From positions 248,001 through 312,000 of the forward strand of contig NZ_BMQA01000004.1 in the NCBI RefSeq assembly GCF_014647875.1: DNA of 64,000 bases, in the 5' to 3' direction. This stretch comes from Streptomyces brasiliensis. Lineage in GTDB: Bacteria; Actinomycetota; Actinomycetes; Streptomycetales; Streptomycetaceae. The notes below the pieces were generated by a model that had not been told where the DNA came from, did not search any database, and saw nothing but the letters and a program-made list of their open reading frames with translations. Shown one piece after another: positions 17,613-26,528 of the stretch; positions within the stretch are counted from its first letter, which is position 1, and every line of letters begins with the position of its first letter. A program made the position numbers and the translations under genes.

Positions 17613-18005
17613 ATGAAGTCTCAAACCGGCCCCCAGACGATGAAGCCCGCGACCGCGGCGAAGAAGCTGGGTGTGTACCTCCCCGCCACCCCCGCCGAGT
17701 TCCAGGAGGGTGTCGTCTCGCGTGCCGAGCTGAACGAGCTTCAGACCGATCCGCCCCAGTGGCTGCAGGAGCTGCGGCGCAACGGTCCGCACCCCCGTCC
17801 GGTGGTCGCGGCGCGGCTGGGCGTCTCCATCGCGGGCCTGGCACGCGGCGGGGTCACCGAGCCGCTGACCACCGAGCAGATCGAGGAACTGCGGCAGGAA
17901 CAGCCCGAGTGGCTGGAGAAGGAACGCGCGACCCAGGCCGAGGTGCGCAAGGAAGCGGCGCGGATCAAGAACCTGAAGAAGGAGAAGGGCGCCCGGCAGA
18001 GCTGA
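17613..18005 (+). CDS. DUF5997 family protein
   Basis: This is a small basic protein of 130 residues. TMKPATAAKKLGVYLPATPA followed by EFQEGVVSRAELNELQTDPP, and LGVSIAGLARGGVTEPLT, match the actinobacterial DUF5997 family. The C-terminus is a charged helix (EKERATQAEVRKEAARIKNL). The middle (VAARLGVSIAGLARGG) could be HTH-like, but this is only a suggestion. It shares a 58-bp divergent promoter region with the LysR-like gene and is convergent with the eCIS operon, 20 bp away. No function is known to me. Confidence 0.8.
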   Translation: MKSQTGPQTMKPATAAKKLGVYLPATPAEFQEGVVSRAELNELQTDPPQWLQELRRNGPHPRPVVAARLGVSIAGLARGGVTEPLTTEQIEELRQEQPEWLEKERATQAEVRKEAARIKNLKKEKGARQS

Positions 18006-18025
18006 GGCCCGCCGGGCGCGCGCCG

Positions 18026-18919
18026 TCAGCTGTCGGAGGGCACCTTCAGCTTGTCCCAGCTGGCCTTGCCGGGTATGCCGTCCGCGTCCTTGCCCTTGAA
18101 GCCGAGCTTGTGCTGCCAGGCGGCGTAGGACTTGCGGTCGGCCTCGGTCCACTCCGGGCTCGGTCCGCGCTCGTAGTGGCCGCACCCCTCCGCGACCAGG
18201 CGCCGGCCCATCGCCGTGATCAGCGGTGACTTCTGCCCGATGTGGAAGAAGCCGCTGCCCGGGAAGGGCGCGTACCTCGGCTTCGGCGCCGGCTTGTGCG
18301 GCTCCCCCGGGTCCTTGCCGCCGCCCTTTCCGGCGAGGCGGTCGGCGATACGGCGGCGCATGCCGTCCATCGTGAAGCCGCGCGGGTCCTGCTTGCCGGG
18401 CTGCCACTCCTTGTGCCCGATGACGGAGCGCTCGGACCAGCCGTGGTGGCGGCAGATCGCGGCGGCGACCTTCTCGATGGCCTCCTTCTGCGCCTCGGGC
18501 CAGGGGTCCTTGCCGTCGCCGAGGTTGATGCACTCGAAGCCGTAGAAGTGCCGGTTGCCGTCGGTGTCGGCCTCGTTGTCGGCCGGCAGCTTCGTCTCGT
18601 TGACCACGGCGCGCAGGACATCGCTGTCGCCGAGTCCCGCATGGTTGGCGCGGCCGTTGCCGACGAGATGGACGTGGCCCTGCTTGTCGATGACGCCGTG
18701 GCACAGCGGGCCGGGCAGTCCGGAGTAGCCGTTGTAGCAGATGTTCACGGAGTTCTCGGTGCCCGAGGTGACGGTGTGGTGGATCATCACGCCGTTCACC
18801 GGTCCCCAGGGGCCCTTGGTGTTGCGGTTGTGGTGGCGCCAGTCGCGCACCTCGTGGACGGTCACGCCCTCCGCGCGCAGGATCTCCACCAGCTTCGACG
18901 CGCTCAGCGGCTGGGCCAT
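18026..18919 (-). CDS. N-acetylmuramoyl-L-alanine amidase (Amidase_2/PGRP domain), last gene of the eCIS operon
   Basis: The 297-residue enzyme should cut the bond between muramic acid and the stem peptide of peptidoglycan. Residues 25-185 form a type 2 amidase/PGRP fold with zinc ligands recognisable as H47 or H48 (VMIHHTV), H169 and D178 (GHKEWQPGKQDP). The C-terminal 80 residues (SPLITAMGRRLVAEGCGHYE, SYAAWQHKLGFKGKDADGIP) resemble a peptidoglycan-binding or endolysin tail domain. There is no signal peptide. Its ATG overlaps the stop of the DUF6519 gene by one base (TGATG), so it is coupled to the injection system and may be its cargo or a lysis factor. Confidence 0.88.
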   Translation of the reverse strand: MAQPLSASKLVEILRAEGVTVHEVRDWRHHNRNTKGPWGPVNGVMIHHTVTSGTENSVNICYNGYSGLPGPLCHGVIDKQGHVHLVGNGRANHAGLGDSDVLRAVVNETKLPADNEADTDGNRHFYGFECINLGDGKDPWPEAQKEAIEKVAAAICRHHGWSERSVIGHKEWQPGKQDPRGFTMDGMRRRIADRLAGKGGGKDPGEPHKPAPKPRYAPFPGSGFFHIGQKSPLITAMGRRLVAEGCGHYERGPSPEWTEADRKSYAAWQHKLGFKGKDADGIPGKASWDKLKVPSDS

Positions 18920-20478
18920 CACTCGTCTCCTTCCGCGGCGGCCTCGGCCACCGCCGTGGTCTGCGAACGGCCCCCGGAGGGGTCGGTCTCGGCCGCCCGT
19001 TCCTCCCGCGCGGCCTGCGCCTCGGCGGCCAGGGCCGCCTCGTCGGCCGCCGGGATGCTGCTCGCCAGCGGGCCGAAGGCGAGCCGCAGGTCCACGGCGC
19101 TCTCCTCGCCCTTGACCAGGGCCAGCGGGGCGAAGTGGCGTGCGATGCCGGCCGGTTCGCGCAGCAGGGGGCGGCGGGCCGGGTCGGTGGGCCACTCGAC
19201 GCTGCCGGTGGCGGTGCGGGCGGGGATCAGCCAGTGGTCGCCGGTGCGGTAGCTGCCGCCCTGGGCGAAGTAGACCTCGACGCCGTCCTCCAGGGGCAGC
19301 CACTCCCCCTCGGTGACGGGGACGGCGCCACCCTTCAGGGCCGCCGTGCGGCCCTTGCGGCGCGGGCCCTCGTGGTGGTCCCAGCGGCGCAGGAACGGGT
19401 GCAGGTGGGGCAGCCGCCCGACGCCGGGGTCGGGTTCGGCGGACAGCCGGACCCGGCGGCCGGGCAGGTCCAGTTCCTCGACCCGCAGCAGGGGCAGCGC
19501 CTCGAGGCGGGAGGCGTAGGCGGTGTCGGTGAACTCGACGTGGTCGCCGACGTCGAGGTCCAGCTTGTCGTCGACGCCGAGGGACGCCAACTGCACCCAG
19601 GTGCCGTCGAGTTCGTCGACCGGGAAGACCACCGAGCCGTTCTCGCGGGACCACTTGAAGGTGGCGTCCTTCGCCTCCCCGCCCGTGTGGACCTCGACCC
19701 GGTACAGCTGGTTCTCCTGGCCGCGGTAGCGCGCGTCGGGGCGGACCAGGCACGGGTCCTCGTCGGCGTGCTCGGGCCGCGTGCTGCGGGCGGCGAGCCG
19801 CGACGCGGCGGCTGCTCGGCGCTGCGCCCAGCGCGCGAAGGCGGCTCGCACGACCTCCTTGGACGGCCCGGCAGCGTCGCTGTCGTCGAGCTCCAGCTCG
19901 CTCAGGGACAGGGGCAGCACCTGCCAGACGGCCTTGGAGCGTACGGCGGTGTCGGGCAGCGCCGCACCGAGGGCGACCTCGCGCAGGGCCGGGTCCTCGG
20001 CGGCGTTCACGGCCCGCTCCCAGACGTGCAGGTAGACGACGAACGGCGACGGAGTGGGCGAGGGCAGCCGGTCGCCAGGCTTCTCGGGGTCGCGGAAGCC
20101 GTCGGGCTGGTCCCAGTAGTCCCAGTACGTCTTCGCGTCCGCCGGCTGCTCCTCCTCGGCGGCCTCGTGCGGTACGGGTGCGCCGGGCACCGGGCGGTCG
20201 GCGTCGACGAGGATGCCGTCGACGTAGTAGCGGCCGCCGTGGATGTAGAGGGTGTCGATGTCGTGCTTACCGCCGACGTACTCGATGCGGAAGCCGGTGG
20301 CGTCACGGGGCCCGCCGTGCTGTCCGATCAGGTCGGCGACGAGGGTGCGTTCCCGGTGGAGCTGAATGGCGGTCTGTTCGTTGAGGTCGGCGTCGAGCTG
20401 GACACGGCCCTGCTGGGCGACGACCGCGGAGTAGTGCCGCTCCGGGCGGAAGGTGGAGCGGGAGAGATCGGCGTGCAT
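18919..20478 (-). CDS. DUF6519 protein, eCIS baseplate or fibre-like component
   Basis: The 519-residue protein begins MHADLSRSTFRPERHYSAVV followed by QQGRVQLDADLNEQ. This is the DUF6519 signature found in many actinobacterial and cyanobacterial eCIS clusters. The body is beta-rich (YRVEVHTGG, FKWSRENGSVVFPV, WVQLASLGVDDKLDLDVGDH), and the last 60 residues are an Ala/Glu-rich helix. I chose the ATG at 20478 because it matches the family start and has AGGGGG upstream; a GTG at 20529 lies just after the preceding stop. By position it is likely a peripheral baseplate or fibre-base protein. Its precise role is unknown. Confidence 0.8.
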   Translation of the reverse strand: MHADLSRSTFRPERHYSAVVAQQGRVQLDADLNEQTAIQLHRERTLVADLIGQHGGPRDATGFRIEYVGGKHDIDTLYIHGGRYYVDGILVDADRPVPGAPVPHEAAEEEQPADAKTYWDYWDQPDGFRDPEKPGDRLPSPTPSPFVVYLHVWERAVNAAEDPALREVALGAALPDTAVRSKAVWQVLPLSLSELELDDSDAAGPSKEVVRAAFARWAQRRAAAASRLAARSTRPEHADEDPCLVRPDARYRGQENQLYRVEVHTGGEAKDATFKWSRENGSVVFPVDELDGTWVQLASLGVDDKLDLDVGDHVEFTDTAYASRLEALPLLRVEELDLPGRRVRLSAEPDPGVGRLPHLHPFLRRWDHHEGPRRKGRTAALKGGAVPVTEGEWLPLEDGVEVYFAQGGSYRTGDHWLIPARTATGSVEWPTDPARRPLLREPAGIARHFAPLALVKGEESAVDLRLAFGPLASSIPAADEAALAAEAQAAREERAAETDPSGGRSQTTAVAEAAAEGDE

Positions 20479-20532
20479 GAAGGGGGTCCCCCTGGTTCGG
20501 AAGTCTGCGGGTGGGTCGTACGGCGGCACTGC

Positions 20533-22707
20533 TCACGTCACGAAGAAGATCCCGGCGTCCGTGCCCGCGGGCGTGTACTCGGCGAGGCGGGCCCGCAGGG
20601 CGTCCTCGCGCTGCGGCCGGTACAGGTCGTGGAAGGCGCCGAGTTCGGCCCCGTCGTCGGCGCCGCGCCGGATCTCCTCGGCGCACCGGTCCGCCAACTG
20701 CCCGTACCAGGGCGTTCCGTAGCGCACGGAGGTGAACAACGGCCGTACTCGGCCAGCCTGTTCGGGCCCGGCCAGGTCGGGCTGGCAGCGGTGCCGGCGC
20801 GGGGTGCGCGACCCGGGCGGGACGTACGAGTAGCGCAGGCAGCCGATCCCGCGCCGGGCCACGTGGAGCTTCCCGGTGAACACCGAGTTCTCGGCGATCT
20901 CCACCGCGTGCGCGTGCACCTCGCCGATGACGGTGACGCGGTGCAGATGCAGAACGGCGTGGGCGTGGCGGCAGTCGGGGGCGGAGAGCGCCTCGCGGTC
21001 GTCGCCGGTGGCGTCCAGGACGCTGTCGCGCAGGTGGATGTGGAGGGGGTCCTCGCTCACCTCGTCGCCGATGACCTCGATGGTGCCGAGGATGCTGTCC
21101 TCGATCTGCAGGCAGGCGGTGGTGCGGTCGAGGACGATGCTGGGTTCGTCGGGTGAGTGCGGCTCGCACTCGGGCTCCAGCGACCAGCCGGGCACGAGGG
21201 TGCTGTGCCGGACGACGACGGCGCCCATCGGGCCGGTGACGTTGATGCCGCGTCCGGCGACGAGGAGCCCGTCGAGGACGAGGCGGGGCCGCTCGTGCGG
21301 TGCGCAGTCGTCGTGCACCGCGCGGATGTTGAGCGCGTCGGGCCGGTTGCTGTACCAGTCGAGCAGCCGGATCACCGGCCGGGTGCCCTCGGCCGCCCGG
21401 AGTTCGAGGCGGTCGCCGGGGTCGAGGTCGAAGTCCAGCTGTTCCTGGTAGGCGCCGCTGTGGGTGATCTCGATGATGCCGGTACGCTCCGGGCGGCGCG
21501 CCTCCTGCCAGGCCCGGTAGGCATCCATGATCCGGTGGTACGGCTGTTCCGGGCCGACCCGGTAGAAGTCGGCGTCCGGGCGCGGCTCGCGGTCGCGCGC
21601 GTACTCGCCGCCACCCATGTCGGTGCCGAAGGCGTGGTGGTAGTCGACCCAGACGCCCTGCCGGGGTGCGGAGCGCGAGCCGAACGCGATCCGTCCCAGC
21701 TCCGGGTCGAGGGCGACCTGGCCCCTCCTGGGCCGGTAGCGCCAGTCGGACAGGTCGGCGACCACGATGTCCGCGAGCGGTACCGGCTGGTCCTCGCCGT
21801 CGCGGCGGACGACGAGGCTCTTGCTGGGGCCGTAGTAGTCGGCGAGCCGGTCGTGCAGCAGACGGCGGGTGATGAAGGCCGGGACGTTGTCGACGGCGGC
21901 GATGTGCGCGGGCGACGGCTCCGGCTCCGGCTTGGTGACCAGAGGGGTGTCGTTGCCGAGGATGGAGAAGGTGTACAGGTTGCGGGCGCGGTCGATGCAG
22001 TAGGCCGGGGACGAGGTCAGGGAGTGGGCTTTCAGCCGCCAGACGAAGAGAGCCACACCGGCGGGCGTCCAACCACCCTGCCTGCGAGCGGAGTCGGCCC
22101 GTCGTACGTCGACCGTGCGGGCCGTCCGCTCGAAGGGGCCGCCCGCGAGGGCCAGTCCGGCTCCGTCGCGGAGGTCGACGAGGCGGCCGCGCTGCCCCCG
22201 CGGGCCGGTGCCGTAGAGCTTCACCGGCTGGGTATGGGCGACGTGCCGGGACAGTTCGACGGCGCGGGCCGGCCACTCGGCCACCTGCTCGGCGAGCTCC
22301 TCCAGGAGGTGGAGAGTGCCCTTCCGGCGGCGGTGGGCGACGGTGGCGGCGACGTCCCGGCGCGGCGCGATCGCCTCGGCGAGGGCCGCCCGGCCGCCGG
22401 TGTGCAGGCCCGTGGTGAGGACTCGTTCGTAGCCCGGCAGGGTGCGGTAGCCGACCAGGTCGCCGAGGTACGGCAGCACCCAGGGCACGGCGGTCTCCAC
22501 GAACAGGTCCTCGTAGCCCTGCTGGACGCCGTCGCGGACCCGGTCGAGTTGCTCGGCGATCACCGCGAGCAGCGCGCGCAGCGGCTCGCCCTCGTCGGCG
22601 TCGCGCAGCAGGTGCCAGCGGGGCAGCAGCGCGGCGAGCCCGTCCGGGTCCCGGGGCGCCACGGCGGCCGGTGTCTCCAACTCGACATCCGTCGGCTTCG
22701 CGGCCAT
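20533..22707 (-). CDS. eCIS tail protein with gpI-like N-terminus and beta-helix body (Afp12-like)
   Basis: The 724-residue protein has an N-terminal 150 residues resembling P2 gpI/baseplate wedge proteins: LLPRWHLLRDADEG, EQLDRVRDGVQQGYEDLFVE and VPYLGDLVGYRTL-like text. The second half is a right-handed beta-helix-like series (LVLDGLLVAGRGINVTGP, VVVRHSTLVPGWSLE, CLQIEDSILGTIEVIGDEVS, HLHRVTVIGEVHAHAVEIAE). It probably sits at the outer baseplate. The ATG at 22707 overlaps the stop of the upstream baseplate gene (TGATG). Confidence 0.8.
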   Translation of the reverse strand: MAAKPTDVELETPAAVAPRDPDGLAALLPRWHLLRDADEGEPLRALLAVIAEQLDRVRDGVQQGYEDLFVETAVPWVLPYLGDLVGYRTLPGYERVLTTGLHTGGRAALAEAIAPRRDVAATVAHRRRKGTLHLLEELAEQVAEWPARAVELSRHVAHTQPVKLYGTGPRGQRGRLVDLRDGAGLALAGGPFERTARTVDVRRADSARRQGGWTPAGVALFVWRLKAHSLTSSPAYCIDRARNLYTFSILGNDTPLVTKPEPEPSPAHIAAVDNVPAFITRRLLHDRLADYYGPSKSLVVRRDGEDQPVPLADIVVADLSDWRYRPRRGQVALDPELGRIAFGSRSAPRQGVWVDYHHAFGTDMGGGEYARDREPRPDADFYRVGPEQPYHRIMDAYRAWQEARRPERTGIIEITHSGAYQEQLDFDLDPGDRLELRAAEGTRPVIRLLDWYSNRPDALNIRAVHDDCAPHERPRLVLDGLLVAGRGINVTGPMGAVVVRHSTLVPGWSLEPECEPHSPDEPSIVLDRTTACLQIEDSILGTIEVIGDEVSEDPLHIHLRDSVLDATGDDREALSAPDCRHAHAVLHLHRVTVIGEVHAHAVEIAENSVFTGKLHVARRGIGCLRYSYVPPGSRTPRRHRCQPDLAGPEQAGRVRPLFTSVRYGTPWYGQLADRCAEEIRRGADDGAELGAFHDLYRPQREDALRARLAEYTPAGTDAGIFFVT

Positions 22708-25700
22708 CACTTGACCTCCGTCAGAATCAGGGTGTCCGCGGCCTTCGCCGACAGCAGCGCGAGCTGTGCGGGGCGGATGCCGCGGAAGACGAACACCGTC
22801 CGGCCCTTCACCAGGCGCCGGGTGTCGGTGATGTCGGGATTGAGGCGCAGGAGCTCGGCGAGCGGGACGCCGTACCGGGCACAGACGGACGAGAGCGTCT
22901 CGCCGTTCGCGTCGCCGACCGTATGGGCCCTCTCCTCGTACGTCGCCGGGTGTGCCGATACGAACGCCCGCGGGGCGCCGGGGTCGGTGAGCAGCGCGGT
23001 GAGCTGGTCCGGGGTCGCCGAGGCGGGCACGCCGGTGAAGACGTCGACGTCCACGAAGTCGACGCCGGGCACGGAGTGGGCGGTGGCCAGCACCTCGGAG
23101 AGCCGGGCGGGCCGGCCCAGCTCCCGTCCCTCGTAGCCGAGCCGCTGCAACAGCGCCTGGCGCAGCCGGGGTTCGACGATCTCCCAGGCATGGTCGGGAG
23201 CCACCTTCACCTTGGCGGCGACGAGCAGCAGGACCAGTTCACGCGCGTCCACCCGGACCTGCAGGTTCGGGTCGCCGTACTCGGCCAGCGCGGCCCTGAG
23301 CGGCCGGAGGCTCTCCTCGCCGAGCGGCACGTCGTCGGTCCCGGCGACGGTCACGTGCAGCACGCGCCGCCGCCCGTCGAAGAGTTCCCGTGCGGATGCC
23401 CGGCCGATACCGGCACGGGACCGGGCGAAGTCCTCGTAGTCCGGCTCGGAGACCAGCCGGTCCAGTGCGGACACCGCGAGCGGGACGGTACGGCGGGTGA
23501 GGCCGGGGCCGTCCGCGTCCGCGCCGCCCGTGGCGGGGCGCGGGTTGGTGACCGCGGTGACGCCGAGCGGGCGGGTGAGGGGCTGGGTGATGCGGTCGGC
23601 GGGCAGGTTGGCGGCCTTGCCGGTGCCGAAGCGGTAGCGGGCACGGACGTTCTCGTGGCCGCTGGGCAGGCGCGCGCCGTGGACGCCGTCACCGAACGTG
23701 ACGGTCGTGCGGCCGTCGGCGGTGGTGCCGGTGATGTAGATGCGCTCGGTCGGGCCGCGCCCGGCGAGGCTGTCGACCTCGTGCCAGAGCAGACCGTCGA
23801 CCCGGATCTCCAGGACGGGGGTGGCGCCGAGCGGGGTGTCGTCGGCGAGCCAGGTGAGTGGGGACTGCCAGAGCGCGAAGGTCTGGTTGACGCGGTCGGA
23901 GTCCCCGCTGCCGATGGCCTCCTCGCGGTTCTCGCCGTGCGTGGCCTCGACGACGTTGCCGAGGATGCGGACGCTCGCGCGGCGGTAGCGGTGCACGAGG
24001 TCGGTGGTGAGGGTCAGCCGGGTGTGCACACGGTCGCCGGGCAGCTGCGGGTCGACGGCCGGGTCGGCGGCGGCGATCGTGACCACCTCGGTGGCGGTGA
24101 CGCCGGCCGCGCCGGGGACGTCGGTGCGCTCGCCGGTGACGACGAGCGTGCGGCCGGGGCGCAATCCGTCGTACAGCTCGGCGAGTTCGATCTCGTTGCC
24201 GTGGATCTCGTCGCCGAGTGGCTCGTCGGCCGGGCGCAGGGGCTCGCCCGCCGCGTGCACGGTGGTGTCACGGATGTGCGAGAGCAGGACGTCGAACTCG
24301 TCCAACCAGGGGTCGGCAAGGGTGAGTTCGGTGCCGCGGCCGGTGATGCCGTAGTTGGAGTACGCGGCCGTGCGCGCGGCCACCACCTGGGTGGTGACGA
24401 AGGCCAGCTCGGCGTCGCCGGGGATGCCGGTTCCCTTGGCGGGGCGCTGGATCGCCACCCAGCTGCCGACGGTGATCCCGTCGTGCACGGTGTCGAGTTG
24501 CAGCACCCGGAGGTTGAGCGGTTCCGGCTTGCTCGCGATGACGATCTCGACGTTGGGTTCGGTGCCGCCCACCGTGTACTTGAGGGTCACCTCGTACTCG
24601 CCGTGGGTGAACCGCGCGCTCGCGCCCGGCCGCAGGGACTCCTCGTGGGCCGTGCCGTTGTCGACGCCCACGTGGACCGTGCCGTCGTCGTCCGGGCGGG
24701 ACACGAACAGAGTGCGCTCGGGCAGGCCGGTGCGCAGCCGGGCGGTGACGCCGGGTTCCTGGGAGTCGGCCGGGCGCCGATTTAGCCAGTTCAGGTCGCG
24801 GTCCTGCCCTGCGCGGGTGGACAGGTCGACCTGCCCCGGGCCGAGGGTGAAGGTGATCTGCTGGGCGGCGGGCAGGTTCTCGGCGCGCTGATCGGAGCCG
24901 CTGCCCTCGACGTACTGGAACTCCGCCCGGACCGGAACCTTGCCCGCGGGGTCGTACACGACACGCATGCTCGCCAGCACGGCACCTGTCAGCGGCCAGT
25001 CGGCGGTGCGGATGACGCGGCCCTGTTCGTCCTGGACCGGCTTGAGGGGGGCGGTGGCGCCGAAGGGGGCCGCGGTGACGCGCATGGCGAGCAGTTCGCG
25101 CAGGAGCCGCGGCGCGCCGGACGCTGCGGCGGTGCGCCACGCAGGGTAGAGGCCGCCGCCGAGACCGGGGTTGAGCGCGGAGAGGAGGCGCGCGGTGTCG
25201 GTGCCGGGGTGCCGGGTGCCGCTGCTTCTCCCGGCTGCGGGGGCGGGTGCGGCCGTGCGGAGGGCCGGCAGGACGGTGGCCAGGGCCTGAAGTGCGGCCG
25301 CGCGAGGGTTCGGTGTCTTGTGGTGCACGGCGGCCTGGAGCGGCCGCGTACCCTCCTGCGCGGACCCCTCGGTCGGCGCCGCGGGCTGTGCGGGCGCCAA
25401 CTCCAGTGCCCGCTCGGCCAGTTCCGTGAGCACCGCTTCGAGCTGCTCGAACCATGCCGACACGTCCTCGTACGGCTCGGCCAGTACCTGGGCCTCGTTC
25501 AGGCGGGCCACCGGCTCGGCAAGGCGGGCCGCGAGGCGCTCCGGGGTCGTGATGCCGTCCAGGTCGGTCCGCAGCGGGGCCAGGACCTGGTCGTCGAAGT
25601 CCTCGATCAGGCGGCTGACCGGGCGCGGGTTGGGCACCTCCGGCGTGGGGGGCTCGTCGCCCTGTTCGCCCGGGGTCGCGGGCTCGGCCGTCCAGCGCCG

Positions 25701-26528
25701 CACCTCGTCGACGAGTTCCTTCAGCGTGGGCGGGGCCGACCTGGGCAGGGAGATCGCGGTGATCTCGTCCTCGCGGTCGGTGCGCACCCCCGCGACGGGC
25801 AGCAACCTCCGTTCTCCGCCCGCCTGTTCGCCGAAGACGAAGAGGAGCTGGTCCCCGGTCCGGACGGAGTTCGCCGTACCCTCGACGAAGAGGGCCGAGC
25901 GGCGGTCCAGGTCTTCGGGCGTGACGAGGGAGGGACGGCGGCGGCGCACCTTCAGCTCGTTCCAGTCCCAGCGGGCGGTGAGGTCCTGGGCGGTCTCGAA
26001 GGTCAGGGACTGCTCGTCGGCGGAGGCGGGCACACTGTGGCTGCGCGCGCCGCGCGGGACGAGCACCGGCACCGCCTCGGCGCGCGGATCGCGTTCCAGG
26101 GTGTACGCGAGATGGGTGCCGGCCGCCACGCCCGGCCGGGGACGGTGTCCGACGAGCCGCCCGAGCAGCACCAGTGAACGGTGCTCGTTCGCCGTGCGGA
26201 TGTACGCCTCGTCGGCGATCCGCTCGGAGTGGAAGGTGAGCAGGTCACCGAGGACTGCGGTGGCGTCCAGCAGGCCGATCGCCGGGTCGTCGGGAGTGCG
26301 GACGGTCAGGCCTCCCCCGGTCTCCGGCCGCGGGTACCCCCCTCTCGCCCCGCTCAGCGCCGGGTACGCCGGTGAGGCCAGCCGGTCGAGGAGGGCGGCC
26401 AGGAAGGAGCCGTACTCGCCGACGCGGTAGTCGAGCGCGGTGCGGCCGGGCGGATTGTGGATCGGGGCGGGGGCGAGGCGCTCGTCGTGGCCGCCGCACG
26501 CGCCGCCGCAGGAGCACGCCTGGCTCAT
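22707..26528 (-). CDS. Very large putative baseplate assembly protein with C-terminal LysM-like domain (second baseplate-J-like)
   Basis: The 1273-residue protein opens with a Cys-rich start (SQACSCGGACGGHD), then GRTALDYRVGEYGSFLAALL and LTFHSERIADEAYIRTANEH, wording shared with putative baseplate assembly proteins of eCIS clusters. The middle contains baseplate-J-type sequence (FGDGVHGARLPSGHENVRAR, RYRFGTGKAANLPADRI, VTNPRPATGGADADGPGL). Residues about 1195-1250 look like LysM (HTVGDANGETLSSVCARYGV, LLRLNPDITDT, KGRTVFVF). It starts within the stop of the other J-like gene (ATGA), with GGGAGGTG upstream. It likely builds the baseplate wedge with its neighbour. Confidence 0.85.
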   Translation of the reverse strand: MSQACSCGGACGGHDERLAPAPIHNPPGRTALDYRVGEYGSFLAALLDRLASPAYPALSGARGGYPRPETGGGLTVRTPDDPAIGLLDATAVLGDLLTFHSERIADEAYIRTANEHRSLVLLGRLVGHRPRPGVAAGTHLAYTLERDPRAEAVPVLVPRGARSHSVPASADEQSLTFETAQDLTARWDWNELKVRRRRPSLVTPEDLDRRSALFVEGTANSVRTGDQLLFVFGEQAGGERRLLPVAGVRTDREDEITAISLPRSAPPTLKELVDEVRRWTAEPATPGEQGDEPPTPEVPNPRPVSRLIEDFDDQVLAPLRTDLDGITTPERLAARLAEPVARLNEAQVLAEPYEDVSAWFEQLEAVLTELAERALELAPAQPAAPTEGSAQEGTRPLQAAVHHKTPNPRAAALQALATVLPALRTAAPAPAAGRSSGTRHPGTDTARLLSALNPGLGGGLYPAWRTAAASGAPRLLRELLAMRVTAAPFGATAPLKPVQDEQGRVIRTADWPLTGAVLASMRVVYDPAGKVPVRAEFQYVEGSGSDQRAENLPAAQQITFTLGPGQVDLSTRAGQDRDLNWLNRRPADSQEPGVTARLRTGLPERTLFVSRPDDDGTVHVGVDNGTAHEESLRPGASARFTHGEYEVTLKYTVGGTEPNVEIVIASKPEPLNLRVLQLDTVHDGITVGSWVAIQRPAKGTGIPGDAELAFVTTQVVAARTAAYSNYGITGRGTELTLADPWLDEFDVLLSHIRDTTVHAAGEPLRPADEPLGDEIHGNEIELAELYDGLRPGRTLVVTGERTDVPGAAGVTATEVVTIAAADPAVDPQLPGDRVHTRLTLTTDLVHRYRRASVRILGNVVEATHGENREEAIGSGDSDRVNQTFALWQSPLTWLADDTPLGATPVLEIRVDGLLWHEVDSLAGRGPTERIYITGTTADGRTTVTFGDGVHGARLPSGHENVRARYRFGTGKAANLPADRITQPLTRPLGVTAVTNPRPATGGADADGPGLTRRTVPLAVSALDRLVSEPDYEDFARSRAGIGRASARELFDGRRRVLHVTVAGTDDVPLGEESLRPLRAALAEYGDPNLQVRVDARELVLLLVAAKVKVAPDHAWEIVEPRLRQALLQRLGYEGRELGRPARLSEVLATAHSVPGVDFVDVDVFTGVPASATPDQLTALLTDPGAPRAFVSAHPATYEERAHTVGDANGETLSSVCARYGVPLAELLRLNPDITDTRRLVKGRTVFVFRGIRPAQLALLSAKAADTLILTEVK

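Noticed and set aside
18741..19252. Possible plus-strand regulator inside the amidase/DUF6519 region
   Set aside because: No domain match. It is the complement of two coupled, recognised genes.
22671..24785. Long plus-strand frame (704 codons) opposite a baseplate gene
   Set aside because: Antisense shadow of the 1273-residue baseplate protein. No ribosome site and no recognisable domain.
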